Shown here: one piece after another, positions 1 through 8,515 of the stretch
Layout of the letters: each line of letters starts with the position of its first letter
Numbering within the stretch: position 1 is the stretch's first letter
From: Leifsonia shinshuensis
GTDB lineage: Bacteria; Actinomycetota; Actinomycetes; Actinomycetales; Microbacteriaceae
Reading direction: 5' to 3'
Length of the DNA stretch: 64,000 bases
Assembly: GCF_031456835.1 (NCBI RefSeq)
Contig: NZ_JAVDVK010000001.1
Coordinates: forward strand, 1,984,001 to 2,048,000
Translations under genes and position numbers: made by a program
Notes under the pieces: model-generated
What the model was told of the DNA's origin: nothing
Database searches by the model: none
The model's input: only the letters and a program-made list of their open reading frames with translations

Positions 1-1027
1 ACACCGGCGGGATCATCCCGTCGCGCGACATGGCGAAGAGGATGCGCGTCTGCCCGTACAGCACGACCAGCGTCACCGAGAAGATCGAGATGATCGCGCC
101 GATCGCCACGATGGTCCCCGGCCACGCCGAGCCGATGATGTTCTGCAGGATGGCGGCGAGGCCCGCATCCTGGTTCTCGAACTTCTCCGGAGCCTGCGCG
201 CCCAGCGCCGCGAGGCAGGTGAGCACGTAGAGCACGACGATGATCACGAGGGCGAAGATGATCGCGAGCGGCAGGTTCCGCTTGGCGTTCTTGGCCTCCT
301 CCCCGGCTGTCGACACGGCGTCGAGTCCGACGAACGAGAAGAAGATGATCCCGGCGCCGCCGACGATGCCCGCGAACCCGGCCGGAGCGAAGTTGTGGAA
401 GTGGTCGGCGTTCCATCCGGTGAAAGCGACGGCGCAGAAGAACAGCACGACGGCGACCTTGATGACGACCATGATGCTGTTGACCGTGGTCGACTCGCGC
501 GCCCCGCGCAGGAGCAGCAGCGAGCACAGCACGATGACGACCACCGCGGGGATGTTGACGATGCCGCCCTGCTCGGGCGCCTGCGAGAGCTGCACCGGGA
601 GCTGCCAGCCGAAAAGGTTCTGGAGCAGCTGGTTCACGTACTGCGACCATCCGACCGCGACCGCCGCCGTCGAGACGCCGTACTCCAGCAGCAGGCAGGC
701 GCCGACCGCCATCGCCGTACCCTCGCCGAGCGTCGCGTAGGCGTACGAGTAGGTGGAACCCGACGCCGGGACGGCCCCCGCCATCTCGGCGTAGCAGAGC
801 GCGGTGAGCCCGGCGACGATGCCGCCGATGACGAACGACCAGATCACCGCCGGTCCCGCGACGGGGACGGCCTGGGACAGGATGAAGAAGATCCCGGTGC
901 CGAGCGTCCCTCCCACGCCGATCATGGTGAGCGAGAACAGGCCGATGCTGCGCTTCAGGTGCACGTCGCCGACGCCCGGGGGCGTCGTCGGCTTCCTGCG
1001 CAGCAACTGCTGGGCGATGGTGGGCAT
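1..1027 (-). CDS. APC-family cationic amino-acid permease (partial, C-terminus beyond window)
   Basis: Integral membrane amino-acid transporter of the APC superfamily, CAT/YhdG type. The start ATG at 1027 follows AAAGGAGA. About 342 codons are visible and the frame is still open at base 1. The first membrane segment carries the family's glycine-rich helix-breaking motif (IGVGGTLGTGIF). Further hydrophobic segments follow, and FFSFVGLDAVSTAGEE, typical of the cationic branch, comes near residue 235. It lies downstream of the decarboxylase on the same strand with a 66-base gap, which suggests a lysine/arginine uptake or substrate-product exchange role. The substrate is inferred from family and neighbour only. 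Confidence 0.88.
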   Translation of the reverse strand, partial: MPTIAQQLLRRKPTTPPGVGDVHLKRSIGLFSLTMIGVGGTLGTGIFFILSQAVPVAGPAVIWSFVIGGIVAGLTALCYAEMAGAVPASGSTYSYAYATLGEGTAMAVGACLLLEYGVSTAAVAVGWSQYVNQLLQNLFGWQLPVQLSQAPEQGGIVNIPAVVVIVLCSLLLLRGARESTTVNSIMVVIKVAVVLFFCAVAFTGWNADHFHNFAPAGFAGIVGGAGIIFFSFVGLDAVSTAGEEAKNAKRNLPLAIIFALVIIVVLYVLTCLAALGAQAPEKFENQDAGLAAILQNIIGSAWPGTIVAIGAIISIFSVTLVVLYGQTRILFAMSRDGMIPPV

Positions 1028-1073
1028 ACCAGTCTCCTTTGATTGGTTTCGGGGGTCGGGGTCGCTGTCGGCC

Positions 1074-1110
1074 GGCGGGTCAGTCCTGGCGGGTCAGTCC
1101 TGGCGTGTCA
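1074..1110. repeat. 14-bp tandem repeat across the decarboxylase stop codon
   Basis: The unit GGCGGGTCAGTCCT occurs at 1074-1087 and 1088-1101, followed by a degenerate partial copy (GGCGTGTCA) at 1102-1110. The repeat covers the last codons and the stop of the decarboxylase and adds a second stop in the same frame set. It looks like a local slippage duplication. Confidence 0.8.
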
Positions 1111-2638
1111 CCCGGAACCGCTCCACTCCATTGTCGGCCGCCCCGCGCACGTACCCGGACGGGGAGGCGGCGACCGCCTGGAGGAAGGCGACGGTCTGCG
1201 CCGTGATCTCCTCGCCGGGGATGAGGTTCGGGATGCCCGGCGGATAGGCCGCGAGGGTGTCGGCCGACACGCGGCCGACGGCCTCGGCCGCGGGCACGAG
1301 CTCGGTCTCGGCGAAGAAGGCGTCGCGGGGCGACATCCGCAGCGTGCCGGCTTCGGGCAGGGCGGGGAACCCGTGGACGGCCGCCTGCGACCGCTCGGCC
1401 CGCGCCTCCTCGGAGTCGACGGCCGCCACGAGCGCCCGGTGCGCCCGGACGAGGTCCGGCGTCTTGCCCGCGCCGATGAGCGCGACGAGGGAGGTCGCGG
1501 TCGACATCTCGAAGAAGATCCCGTCGGCGTCGAGAAGGCGCTGACGCAGCCAGTGGCCGCTGACCCCGGTGCCCGACACGTCGATCGCGACACGCAGCGG
1601 ATCGACCGCGACGATGTCGTCGAACGCGCCGAACCCGTCGCTGAGCACGCCGAACCGCGGGTCGTCGCGCAGCGCATCCCGGAACGCGTCGGCCACGGCG
1701 ATCGACCGGCCGATCAGCTCGCCGCCGGTCGCGAGGGAGTGCCGGGCGATGTCCAGCGATGCCTGCAGCAGCGAGGACGTCGAGGTGGAGGCGGTGATCG
1801 AGACGGCGCGTTCGATGAGCGGTTCCAGGGCGTCCGCGAACGCGCCATGGCCGAGATGCAGCATGGCCGACTGGGTGAGCGAGCCTCCCAGCTTGTGGGT
1901 GCTGGAGACCACGAGGTCCGCGCCGAGCCGGGCCGGCGACTCCGGGAGGTCGGGGTGGAATCCGAGGTGCGGTCCCCACGCGCCGTCGACGATCAGCGGC
2001 GCGCCGTGGGCGTGGGCGACGCGCGCGAGGCCCGCGACGTCGGCGACGGCGCCGAAGTAGCTCGGCGAGACGATGTAGACGGCGTCGGCCGGGCGTCCGC
2101 CGGCCGCCGCCGCGGCGAGCGCGTCGTCGAGGGCGGCGGGCGAGACGCCGTGCGCCACGCCGTGGACGGTGTCGATGGAGGGGAGGACGAAGGAGGGCAC
2201 CAGCCCCGCGGAGAGGATGCCGTCGCTGAAGCTGGAGTGCGCGCTGCGCTGCGTCAGGATGTTCTCGCCGAGTCCCCGCACCGCCAGAGCGGCGACCCGG
2301 TTGGCCTGGGACGCGCCGCCGGTGAGGAACCACGTGCGCCGCGCGCCCCACGCCTCCGCCGCGAGGTCGAGGGATCGGCTGAGCGGCGAGTCCTCGCCGA
2401 GGTCGATGTCGTCGATCAGCATCGGCACGTCGAGCTGCAACGGACGCGTCCCGAAGTATTCGGCGAGCCGCGCGCTGAGCCCCAGCTCGTCGCCTCCGTG
2501 CCCCGGCACCATCAGTGCGAGCGGCTCGCGTGCGGCGTGACGGTCGAGAGCGTCGGCGTACGGCGTCTCCCATTGCCGGAGGTCTGCAGCAGGGAGCGGA
2601 CGTGCGCCGTCGACCGCGGTGGAGCGAGTGGGGGCCAT
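1094..2638 (-). CDS. Orn/Lys/Arg decarboxylase-like PLP enzyme
   Basis: 514-residue PLP enzyme of the aspartate-aminotransferase fold, in the Orn/Lys/Arg decarboxylase major-domain family (YaaO/SpeA-like). Lys249 in SSTHK is the expected Schiff-base lysine and Asp218 in LIVDGAWG the residue facing the PLP ring nitrogen. VPGHGGD near residue 45 resembles the family's PGHxGG entry motif. The Asp loop reads DGAWGPH rather than the classical DEAHGAH, so substrate choice may differ. The partner permease lies 66 bases downstream and a LysR regulator diverges upstream, which fits amino-acid decarboxylation for acid or polyamine metabolism. The exact substrate (lysine, arginine or ornithine) is not readable from sequence. 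Confidence 0.85.
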   Translation of the reverse strand: MAPTRSTAVDGARPLPAADLRQWETPYADALDRHAAREPLALMVPGHGGDELGLSARLAEYFGTRPLQLDVPMLIDDIDLGEDSPLSRSLDLAAEAWGARRTWFLTGGASQANRVAALAVRGLGENILTQRSAHSSFSDGILSAGLVPSFVLPSIDTVHGVAHGVSPAALDDALAAAAAGGRPADAVYIVSPSYFGAVADVAGLARVAHAHGAPLIVDGAWGPHLGFHPDLPESPARLGADLVVSSTHKLGGSLTQSAMLHLGHGAFADALEPLIERAVSITASTSTSSLLQASLDIARHSLATGGELIGRSIAVADAFRDALRDDPRFGVLSDGFGAFDDIVAVDPLRVAIDVSGTGVSGHWLRQRLLDADGIFFEMSTATSLVALIGAGKTPDLVRAHRALVAAVDSEEARAERSQAAVHGFPALPEAGTLRMSPRDAFFAETELVPAAEAVGRVSADTLAAYPPGIPNLIPGEEITAQTVAFLQAVAASPSGYVRGAADNGVERFRVTRQD

Positions 2639-2695
2639 TTCTCCATGGTGAGGGTCGGGATGCCCGGCCGGAATACCCGGAACTTCGCCCGGCCC

Positions 2696-2710
2696 ACATA
2701 CACTGTATGT
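2696..2710. promoter_or_regulatory. Inverted repeat in the decarboxylase-LysR intergenic region
   Basis: ACATAC-ACT-GTATGT is a perfect 6-bp-arm inverted repeat, 47 bases before the LysR start and 57 before the decarboxylase start. A short AT-rich dyad in a divergent LysR intergenic region is the usual place for a LysR-type operator. Confidence 0.5.
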
Positions 2711-2757
2711 GACTCAGCATCCGTCGGGTGCATCGCCGACATAGGGACGGGGCAGCC

Positions 2758-3699
2758 ATGGCCGATCTGCGGCAGTTCGAGGCACTCAGGGCCGTCCACG
2801 CGGAAGGTTCCGTGACCGCCGCCGCGCGCCGGCTCGGGTGGGGCCAGCCCACGGTGGACTATCACCTGAAGAACCTGGAGCGGCTGGTCGGCTCGCCCGT
2901 GCTCGCGCGCTCCCCCCGGGGCAGCAGGCTCACACCCGTCGGCGTGCTCCTCCTCGAACGGGCGCAGGAGATCCTCACCCTGAGCGAGCGGGCGATCCGG
3001 GATGCGCGCGAGTTCAGCCAGCTGGGCCGGGTGCGGCTCCGGTTCGGGACGTTCGCGACCGCGGCGGCGAGCATCCTCCCGTTCGTCGCCTCCCGCATCG
3101 CCGACCTGGGCATCGAGATCGACGCGCTCCTCGAGGAGGTCCCGGCGCTCGTCGACCAGATCAACCGCGGGGCGCTGGACGCCGCGCTCGTCTACACCGT
3201 GCCCGGCTACGAGCTGCCGTTCCGCCCGAACGTGGTGACGACCGAGGTGCACCGCGATCCGCTGATGCTCGCCCTGCCGGTGGGCCACCGGCTCGCGTCA
3301 CCGGCGCCCGTCGACCTGCCGGCGCTCCTGTCGCTGCGCGACGAGCGCTGGGTCTTCGCGACGACCGCGGACGACCCGATGGACCGCATCGTCGTCGACG
3401 CGTTCGCGGCGGAAGGTCACGCCCTCGACGTCGCCATCCGGACGGACGAGTTCCAGGTGCTCCTCGGCATGACCGCCGCGCGGATGGTCGTCGGCCTCAT
3501 CCCGAGCCTCGCCACCACGGCCGCGCATCCCGGGATCGTCCTGCGGCCGATCAACGACCCGTCGTTCGTCCGCTCCATCCTCGTGGCGACGCCCGCGGAC
3601 GACGCATCCCGCCGCCCCTCAGCGGCCGTGCGCCAACTGGTCGCCGCGATCCGGGACGGGTTCGCGGCGGTGCGATCGGAGTCGCGGGCGGAGGGGTGA
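2758..3699 (+). CDS. LysR-family transcriptional regulator
   Basis: 313-residue LysR-type regulator: winged helix-turn-helix at about residues 4-60 (MADLRQFEALRAVHAEGS, then the recognition helix), a linker helix, and a periplasmic-binding-protein-like effector domain to the C-terminus. An in-frame ATG exists ten codons upstream at 2728. The start at 2758 is preferred because it begins at the conserved LRQFEAL segment and follows a GGGACGGGG stretch. It is divergent from the decarboxylase-permease pair and most likely controls it through the dyad between them. Confidence 0.88.
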   Translation: MADLRQFEALRAVHAEGSVTAAARRLGWGQPTVDYHLKNLERLVGSPVLARSPRGSRLTPVGVLLLERAQEILTLSERAIRDAREFSQLGRVRLRFGTFATAAASILPFVASRIADLGIEIDALLEEVPALVDQINRGALDAALVYTVPGYELPFRPNVVTTEVHRDPLMLALPVGHRLASPAPVDLPALLSLRDERWVFATTADDPMDRIVVDAFAAEGHALDVAIRTDEFQVLLGMTAARMVVGLIPSLATTAAHPGIVLRPINDPSFVRSILVATPADDASRRPSAAVRQLVAAIRDGFAAVRSESRAEG

Positions 3700-3711
3700 G
3701 CCGCCCGCCGG

Positions 3712-4488
3712 TCACACTTTCGCCACACAGCTGCGCAGGTAGAAGATGTTCGCCTGCCGGATGGTGCCGTCGGGCGAGTCGATGATGCTGCGCAGGGTCT
3801 TCTCCCATGTCTGGACCGTGCCGACGATGGAGACGGTCAGGGCTGCCAGGTCGATGGCCGCCTCCACGCCCTGATCGTCCCAGTCGGCGTAGAGCACGCC
3901 GCGGGCGAAGTCCTCGATGGCCGGCCGGTCCGAGGGGACGGCCGGGTCGTAGAGCAGTCCGGACTCCCCCTCCGCCTCCTGCGCCGCAGCGTCGATGTAC
4001 TTCCTCGCTGTCTGGCACGTGAGGTTGCGGAGGAGTCGCTCCGTCAGATCGTCCACCTGCTGCCGGAACGCCGGTTTCGCGTCGGCGATCAGGGCGGCGC
4101 CGACCAGCCCGGTGGCTTCGTCGCCCAGCCCGGTCTCCCAGCCCGTGGACCACTTCACCGCGCCGTTCCAGAACGCGATGACCTTCAGCCACCGCTCCAC
4201 CCGTGCCGCTGCGGCGCGCTCGGCGTCGGAGAGGCCGGAGGCGGGGATGCCGGCGGCCGCATCCTCGAGCGCACTCGGCGTCTTCACGGCGCCCTTCTGC
4301 GCCGCGTGCAGGAGGTCCTCGCTGAGCGGCCGCAGCTCGCTCGACGCTTCCGAAGCGCCCCTCGCCAGGAGGCTCAGCCTCGAGCCGCCACCGCACCCGG
4401 TCACGAGGAGTGCGATCGCCACCCCTACCGCGACGACCGCGGTCGCGCGCTCACCGGTTGACCGTGATGTTGACATCGCCGCCGCCAT
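3712..4488 (-). CDS. Predicted lipoprotein of unknown function
   Basis: About 258 residues. A signal peptide ends in the lipobox LLVTGC, with the Cys near residue 32 (28 if the second ATG at 4476 is used), followed by GGG. The mature part is mostly helical and acidic, with two further cysteines (LTCQTARKY and the C-terminal LRSCVAKV) that could form a disulfide. I recognise no family. The start lies inside the end of the 59-residue gene upstream on the same strand, so translation is probably coupled; neither ATG has a convincing ribosome site of its own. Confidence 0.65.
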   Translation of the reverse strand: MAAAMSTSRSTGERATAVVAVGVAIALLVTGCGGGSRLSLLARGASEASSELRPLSEDLLHAAQKGAVKTPSALEDAAAGIPASGLSDAERAAAARVERWLKVIAFWNGAVKWSTGWETGLGDEATGLVGAALIADAKPAFRQQVDDLTERLLRNLTCQTARKYIDAAAQEAEGESGLLYDPAVPSDRPAIEDFARGVLYADWDDQGVEAAIDLAALTVSIVGTVQTWEKTLRSIIDSPDGTIRQANIFYLRSCVAKV

Positions 4489-4630
4489 CGTCGTCGTCGC
4501 GCGGGTCGGCGGCGCCCTTCTTCCCGTTCAGGGCGTCGAGGGCGTCCCCGATCGCGCCGAAGCCCCTTTCGGTCGCGTCGCCGAAACCGGCCGCCGCGTC
4601 GCGACTCTGCTTGCCACCGTCGTTCGACAT
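4451..4630 (-). CDS. Small acidic, glycine-rich hypothetical protein (59 aa)
   Basis: A 59-residue frame starting MSNDGGKQSRDAAAGFGD and ending in a DDDDGGGD stretch then VNITVNR. The ATG at 4630 follows GGAGGTGCGAG, a good ribosome site. Its stop lies inside the start of the lipoprotein gene (overlap of 38 or 26 bases), consistent with a two-gene coupled unit. No family is recognised. The amphipathic middle (GFGAIGDALDALNGKKG) could be a single helix. Existence rests on the ribosome site, the position and the overlap. Confidence 0.55.
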   Translation of the reverse strand: MSNDGGKQSRDAAAGFGDATERGFGAIGDALDALNGKKGAADPRDDDDGGGDVNITVNR

Positions 4631-4793
4631 CTCGCACCTCCGTCGGCGGCGGTATGCCGCCCTACGAGCAGGCTAGGACTGCGGGGGCCGCCCGAGAAGT
4701 GTTATCTGACGAATACTCATTTATTCCGTGCGTCGGTGCTGTCGAAATCGACGTGAGCCGTTCGTAGAAGGGGGTGAGAGAGAGGAACACATC

Positions 4794-5390
4794 ATGAAGC
4801 TCACCATCAGTCTCCAGGTCACCCTCGACGGCGTCGCCCAGGCGAACGGCGGCAACAACGAGGAGATGGACCCCGGGTTCACGCGTGGCGGCTGGGCCCT
4901 TCCGCTCAACGACGGCGAAGCGGTCCAGTACATCCTCGACACGTGGCGGCGCCCGGACGCCTTCCTGCTCGGACGCAAGACCTACGGTCTCTTCGAGACC
5001 TACTGGGGCGCCCGCAGCGACGACGGCGGTTTCGGCGAGGCGATCAGCTCGCGGCAGAAGTACGTGGTCTCCAACACGCTGGACGGGCCGACCTGGCAGG
5101 GCACGACCGTCCTCTCGGGGGATGTCGCGGTCCGCGTCCGCGAGCTGAAGGCCCAGGCCGGCGGCGAACTGCTGGTGGTGGGGAGCGCGGCGCTCGCGCG
5201 ATGGCTCCTCGAGAACGAGCTGGTCGACGAGCTGAACCTGGTCCAGTTCCCGGTGATCGTCGGCGACGGCGAGCGCTGGCTGCCCCAGCACGGCCTCGAC
5301 TTCGCCCTCGAGCTCACCGACACCCGCGTGTTCCCGACCGGCATCGTGTCCCTCACCTACCGGGTCGGCGGGCGGCCGCAGTACGCCTGA
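4794..5390 (+). CDS. Dihydrofolate reductase / RibD C-terminal-domain family protein
   Basis: 198-residue soluble protein with the RibD-C/DHFR-like fold (YwjB/YyaP group): MKLTISLQVTLDGVAQ at the N-terminus, FLLGRKTYGLFETYW near residues 59-73 and GELLVVGSAALARWLLENELVDEL for the NADPH-binding half. The ATG at 4794 is placed by the GGGGTGAGAGAGAGG leader and by the family's MxLTxSLxVTLDG start. The family resembles pyrimidine reductases, but most members have no assigned substrate. It appears monocistronic. Confidence 0.85.
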   Translation: MKLTISLQVTLDGVAQANGGNNEEMDPGFTRGGWALPLNDGEAVQYILDTWRRPDAFLLGRKTYGLFETYWGARSDDGGFGEAISSRQKYVVSNTLDGPTWQGTTVLSGDVAVRVRELKAQAGGELLVVGSAALARWLLENELVDELNLVQFPVIVGDGERWLPQHGLDFALELTDTRVFPTGIVSLTYRVGGRPQYA

Positions 5391-5411
5391 GGTGCTCGAC
5401 GAAACGCTTGC

Positions 5412-5939
5412 TCAGCCGGAGGTGGGCCCGGGCTCCATGGGCGTGACGGTCATCGTGCCGCCGCCGAACGGGAACGGGTAGACCACCGTGCTGGTGGTGG
5501 TCGGCATCGGCATGCCCTGGAACCACAGGATCGCGATCAGCATCGACACCACCGCGATCGCCACTATGACGACGGCGGCGCGCTTCATGATGCGCAGCGC
5601 CGCGTCGATGTCCGCCGCGCGGGCGGCGCGGGTCAGCGCGATGATCACGGCCAGCCCGATCGCCAGGTAGACGACCGGTGCGGGCTGGAGCTCCAGTTGC
5701 ACGCACTGCGGCGCGACCGACGTCGGTTGACCGCTCGCGTCGACGAAGCCGCCGTCGCTGTCGAAGCCGCCCGGGCAGCTCCCCTTGGACGCGCGGAGCG
5801 ATGAGTAGAGGATCGCGGCTCCCAACGCCCACAGCACGAGCGTGCGCGCCCGTCCGAGCAGGCGCACGGAAACCGGTGCCGTCTCCCATTCGGCCGCTTC
5901 CGCGTCGCGCGTCCGCGCATCCTTCGATTCCGCCACCAT
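5412..5939 (-). CDS. Three-TM hypothetical membrane protein
   Basis: 175-residue protein with hydrophobic segments at roughly residues 26-45, 85-105 and 120-140, an extracytoplasmic-looking loop with two cysteines (SCPGGFDSD and APQCVQ) and a Pro/Thr-rich tail. The ATG at 5939 is chosen over longer upstream frames because GGGGGATGGGGGG precedes it and the upstream sequence is compositionally unlike protein. The two loop cysteines may pair. No family was recognised. Confidence 0.6.
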   Translation of the reverse strand: MVAESKDARTRDAEAAEWETAPVSVRLLGRARTLVLWALGAAILYSSLRASKGSCPGGFDSDGGFVDASGQPTSVAPQCVQLELQPAPVVYLAIGLAVIIALTRAARAADIDAALRIMKRAAVVIVAIAVVSMLIAILWFQGMPMPTTTSTVVYPFPFGGGTMTVTPMEPGPTSG

Positions 5940-6096
5940 CGGCGTCCCCCCATCCCCCGGAAGCACCATCCTGGCATGCGGCCGTGGGCCGAGGAAGAAC
6001 CGCCCGCCGACCCGGCCTTCGGCACGTTCGACGTTCCGCGCGGGCGGCGACCGGCGTAGGCTGCGACCGTCATCGGGCGAGGGAAGGGGTCCTGTC

Positions 6097-6681
6097 ATGA
6101 AGCAGGCGGGCATCGATCGCCGGCGGGCCGCATCCACGCGCGTGCGGACGGCGCCGCGACGACAGCTCACCCCGCTGGGCGCCGTGTTCCGGGGCGCTGC
6201 GGCCGGTGTGATCGGGACCCTTGCCATGGACCTCGTGATGTACCGGCGCTACCGGCGGGATCAGGGCACCGAGGCCTTCGGCGAGTGGGAGTTCTCGGCC
6301 GACGTCAGGGGCTGGGACAACGCGCCAGCACCGGCACAGGTCGGCCGCCGCGTCGTGGACGGCCTTTTCGAGCGCGAACTCCCCGACTCGGCCGCTCGCC
6401 AGACGAACAACATCATGCACTGGGGCTACTCGGTCTCGGCGGCCGTCGGCTACGGGCTGCTCGCGGCATCCCTCCGCAGGCCTTGCGTCGGCTACGGGCT
6501 GCTTTTCGGGGCCGGGATGTGGGCCTTCAGCTACGTCATCCTGCCCCCGATGCACCTGTACAAGCCCATTACGGAGTACGACGCCAAGACGCTCGGCAAG
6601 GACCTGACCGCGCACCTCGCGTACGGTCTCGGCACGGCGGCGGCGCTGTGGGCTTTGCTGCCGCACCGCGGGCGGCGCTAG
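6097..6681 (+). CDS. Conserved membrane protein of unknown function
   Basis: 194-residue protein preceded by GGGAAGGGG. It has a basic N-terminus, a hydrophobic segment with GTLAMDLVMYRRYRR, then a soluble stretch rich in DNAPAPAQVGRRVVDGLF and a conserved-looking TNNIMHWGYS motif, then three further hydrophobic segments. This pattern recurs in actinobacterial membrane proteins without known function. It lies about 140 bases before csbD on the same strand. Confidence 0.7.
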   Translation: MKQAGIDRRRAASTRVRTAPRRQLTPLGAVFRGAAAGVIGTLAMDLVMYRRYRRDQGTEAFGEWEFSADVRGWDNAPAPAQVGRRVVDGLFERELPDSAARQTNNIMHWGYSVSAAVGYGLLAASLRRPCVGYGLLFGAGMWAFSYVILPPMHLYKPITEYDAKTLGKDLTAHLAYGLGTAAALWALLPHRGRR

Positions 6682-6824
6682 GTCAGGCGCGCAAAGAGCG
6701 CGGCCGTTCACCGGCTGGAACCCGATCGCCAGAATTCTGGAGATCCCATCGGGTACCCACTCGTCCGAATCCGCGTACGGTGACCGGCAATCACCAAGCA
6801 GCACGGATGCACAAGGAGGACATC

Positions 6825-7040
6825 ATGGGCATCGATGACAAGGTGGACGCGAAGGGCGACAAGCTGAAGGGCAAGGTCGACGAGGTCATCGGCAAGGTCA
6901 CCGACGACGAGTCGCGCGTAGTGAAAGGCAAGGCGGAGCAAGCCGAGGGCAGTGTCAAGGACACGGTCGCCGACGTGAAGGCGCACCTCAAGGACAGCGC
7001 CGACAAGTCGCACGACGACCGTCGCGACGACGCGCTCTAG
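6825..7040 (+). CDS. CsbD-family stress-response protein
   Basis: 71-residue, highly charged, Lys/Asp-rich helical protein of the CsbD family. MGIDDKVDAKGDKLKGKVDE and the later KGKAEQAEGSVKDTV are the repeated amphipathic units of this family. The start follows a strong AAGGAGGA ribosome site. CsbD proteins are abundant in general stress response and stationary phase, but their molecular role is unknown. A 12-bp perfect palindrome CCAGAATTCTGG lies at 6729-6740, about 85 bases upstream. Confidence 0.9.
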   Translation: MGIDDKVDAKGDKLKGKVDEVIGKVTDDESRVVKGKAEQAEGSVKDTVADVKAHLKDSADKSHDDRRDDAL

Positions 7041-7055
7041 GGCGCACGGCCTCCG

Positions 7056-7940
7056 TCAGGCGCGCAGCGCACTGACGATACGGTCCCGCGCTGCGGAGCC
7101 GGCGCGACTGGGCAGGAGCGGGAAGACGTGGACCGCGCCGCGGCGCTCCAACAGGGTCACGTCGACGCCGGCGGCGCGCGCCTTCGAGGCCAGCAGACGG
7201 GCGTCCGGGTTCAGGATGTCGTGGCTGCCGGTGAGCAGCAGCATCGGTCCCAGCCCGTGGAGGTCGCCCATGATCGGGCTGACCCTCGGATCCGTGACCG
7301 GGAGGTCGCCGGCCCACTGTTCCGCGACAGCGCGGATGCCGTCGACACCGAGCCACGGGTCGTTCGGCTGCACGTGGGGGATGTCCGGGTTCGACATGGT
7401 CAGGTCGAGTACCGGGGAGATCAGCACGGTGCGGATGTGCGCGTGTCCGCGGTCGCGGAGGGTGAGCGCCGCGGCGAGGGCGATCTGGCCGCCGGCGGAG
7501 TCTCCGGCCAGGCGCACCCCGTTCTCCCTGTTGTTCACCTCCTCGAACAGCCTGACCATGAATTCGTTCGTCGAGGTGGCGTCGCCGTGTGGAAGCAGTT
7601 CGTAGATCGGGACGGTCACCGTCGTGTTCGCCTCGGCGGCGATCTGCGCGATCAGGGTCCAATGAAAGGGACTGATCTCGTGCACCCACCCGCCTCCGTG
7701 CACGTAGATGACCTGTCCCTCGGGCGTAGATCCGGTCGGAGTGACGGTGTACATCGGCGTTCGGCCCTCGCGACGCACGGAGACGGTAACGTCCGGGCGC
7801 AGCCGCTTGGGCGGACGGTGCGAAGCAGGACTGAGGACCTGCTTCCGAACCTCCTGCGCCGCCCCTTCGGAGGTGAGGTACGGGCGGTTCACCCGGGCGG
7901 CGCGGAGCACCGCGGGAATGACCGCTTCGGGGATGTACAC
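7056..7940 (-). CDS. HSL-family alpha/beta-hydrolase (esterase)
   Basis: Alpha/beta-hydrolase of the hormone-sensitive-lipase family: oxyanion motif YVHGGGW, nucleophile elbow GDSAGG, then the expected Asp in SHDIL and His in GAVHVF near the end. I place the start at GTG 7940 (294 residues), which has GAAAGG seven bases upstream and begins VYIPEAVIPAVLRAARVNRP, a typical start for this group. The frame can be extended to 8054 (332 residues) through an Arg/Ser-rich, poorly conserved-looking segment. Carboxylester hydrolysis is expected; the substrate is unknown. Confidence 0.82.
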   Translation of the reverse strand: MYIPEAVIPAVLRAARVNRPYLTSEGAAQEVRKQVLSPASHRPPKRLRPDVTVSVRREGRTPMYTVTPTGSTPEGQVIYVHGGGWVHEISPFHWTLIAQIAAEANTTVTVPIYELLPHGDATSTNEFMVRLFEEVNNRENGVRLAGDSAGGQIALAAALTLRDRGHAHIRTVLISPVLDLTMSNPDIPHVQPNDPWLGVDGIRAVAEQWAGDLPVTDPRVSPIMGDLHGLGPMLLLTGSHDILNPDARLLASKARAAGVDVTLLERRGAVHVFPLLPSRAGSAARDRIVSALRA

Positions 7941-8087
7941 CGAGGAGCCTTTCGATGGACCGCTGTACGCGGAGCGCGGTAAGCGGCGTGCCCCAAACGT
8001 TAACCGCTCCGACCGCATCCGGCTATCGCCCCGCAGCGATGTGCCCCAGCGCATGAGCTCCGCAAGCGGCTGTATGCGGCCCCGCGA

Positions 8088-8448
8088 TCAGCAGCCAGGG
8101 ACGAGCTCACCGGGGTAGGTCGCTGCTCGCAGACCCCAGACGACCTCGACCGGGATATCCAGCCGCGGTGAGTCCCCGCCACTTGGCCTCCACCGCCAGG
8201 TCATCCCCCACGTAGAACTCGAGCATCTGCTGGTAGCCAGCGCTGGGGCGGGACCACGCCGGGTCATACACGGATGCGAACCGTGTGGTGAGCAGAAGGC
8301 TCACGCCACTGGGCATGCGGTGCACGACCACCGGCCGCCCGGCCGGCGGGTCGGCGATGACCAGGCCCAGCGCGCGGTGGAAGCGAACGGACGCCTCCAC
8401 GTCGCGCACTTCCAGCATGCCCATGCTCAGCTGCAACTCCACTAGCAA
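8088..8448 (-). pseudogene. Glyoxalase/bleomycin-resistance domain protein, apparently frameshifted
   Basis: An open frame from 8448 encodes a VOC-superfamily domain (SMGMLEVRDVEASVRFHRALG, PSGVSLLLTT, QQMLEFYVGDD). After TAAGYP near base 8156 it runs into GRGRLGSASSDLPR and stops at 8107. In the adjacent frame from the same point the reading is VEVVWGLRAATYPGELV, which looks like the family's continuation, then it stops at 8088 before the usual DPDGN end. So either one base has been inserted in a short G/C run and the gene is truncated, or there is a sequencing error. The usual length is about 120-130 residues; a functional protein seems unlikely. Confidence 0.55.
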
Positions 8449-8515
8449 AGCCTCGGACAGGACGTGACCGTTGTCGAGGCTCAGCTAGATCGAACGGGGC
8501 GCGGACGCTGACACC

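Noticed and set aside
2639..2757. A lysine riboswitch ahead of the decarboxylase
   Set aside because: The leader is about 57-120 bases, too short for that riboswitch, and a LysR gene with a dyad explains control.
6729..6740. Palindrome CCAGAATTCTGG as a specific csbD operator
   Set aside because: It is perfect but only 12 bp and single, with no neighbouring regulator; noted under csbD but not supported as a functional site.
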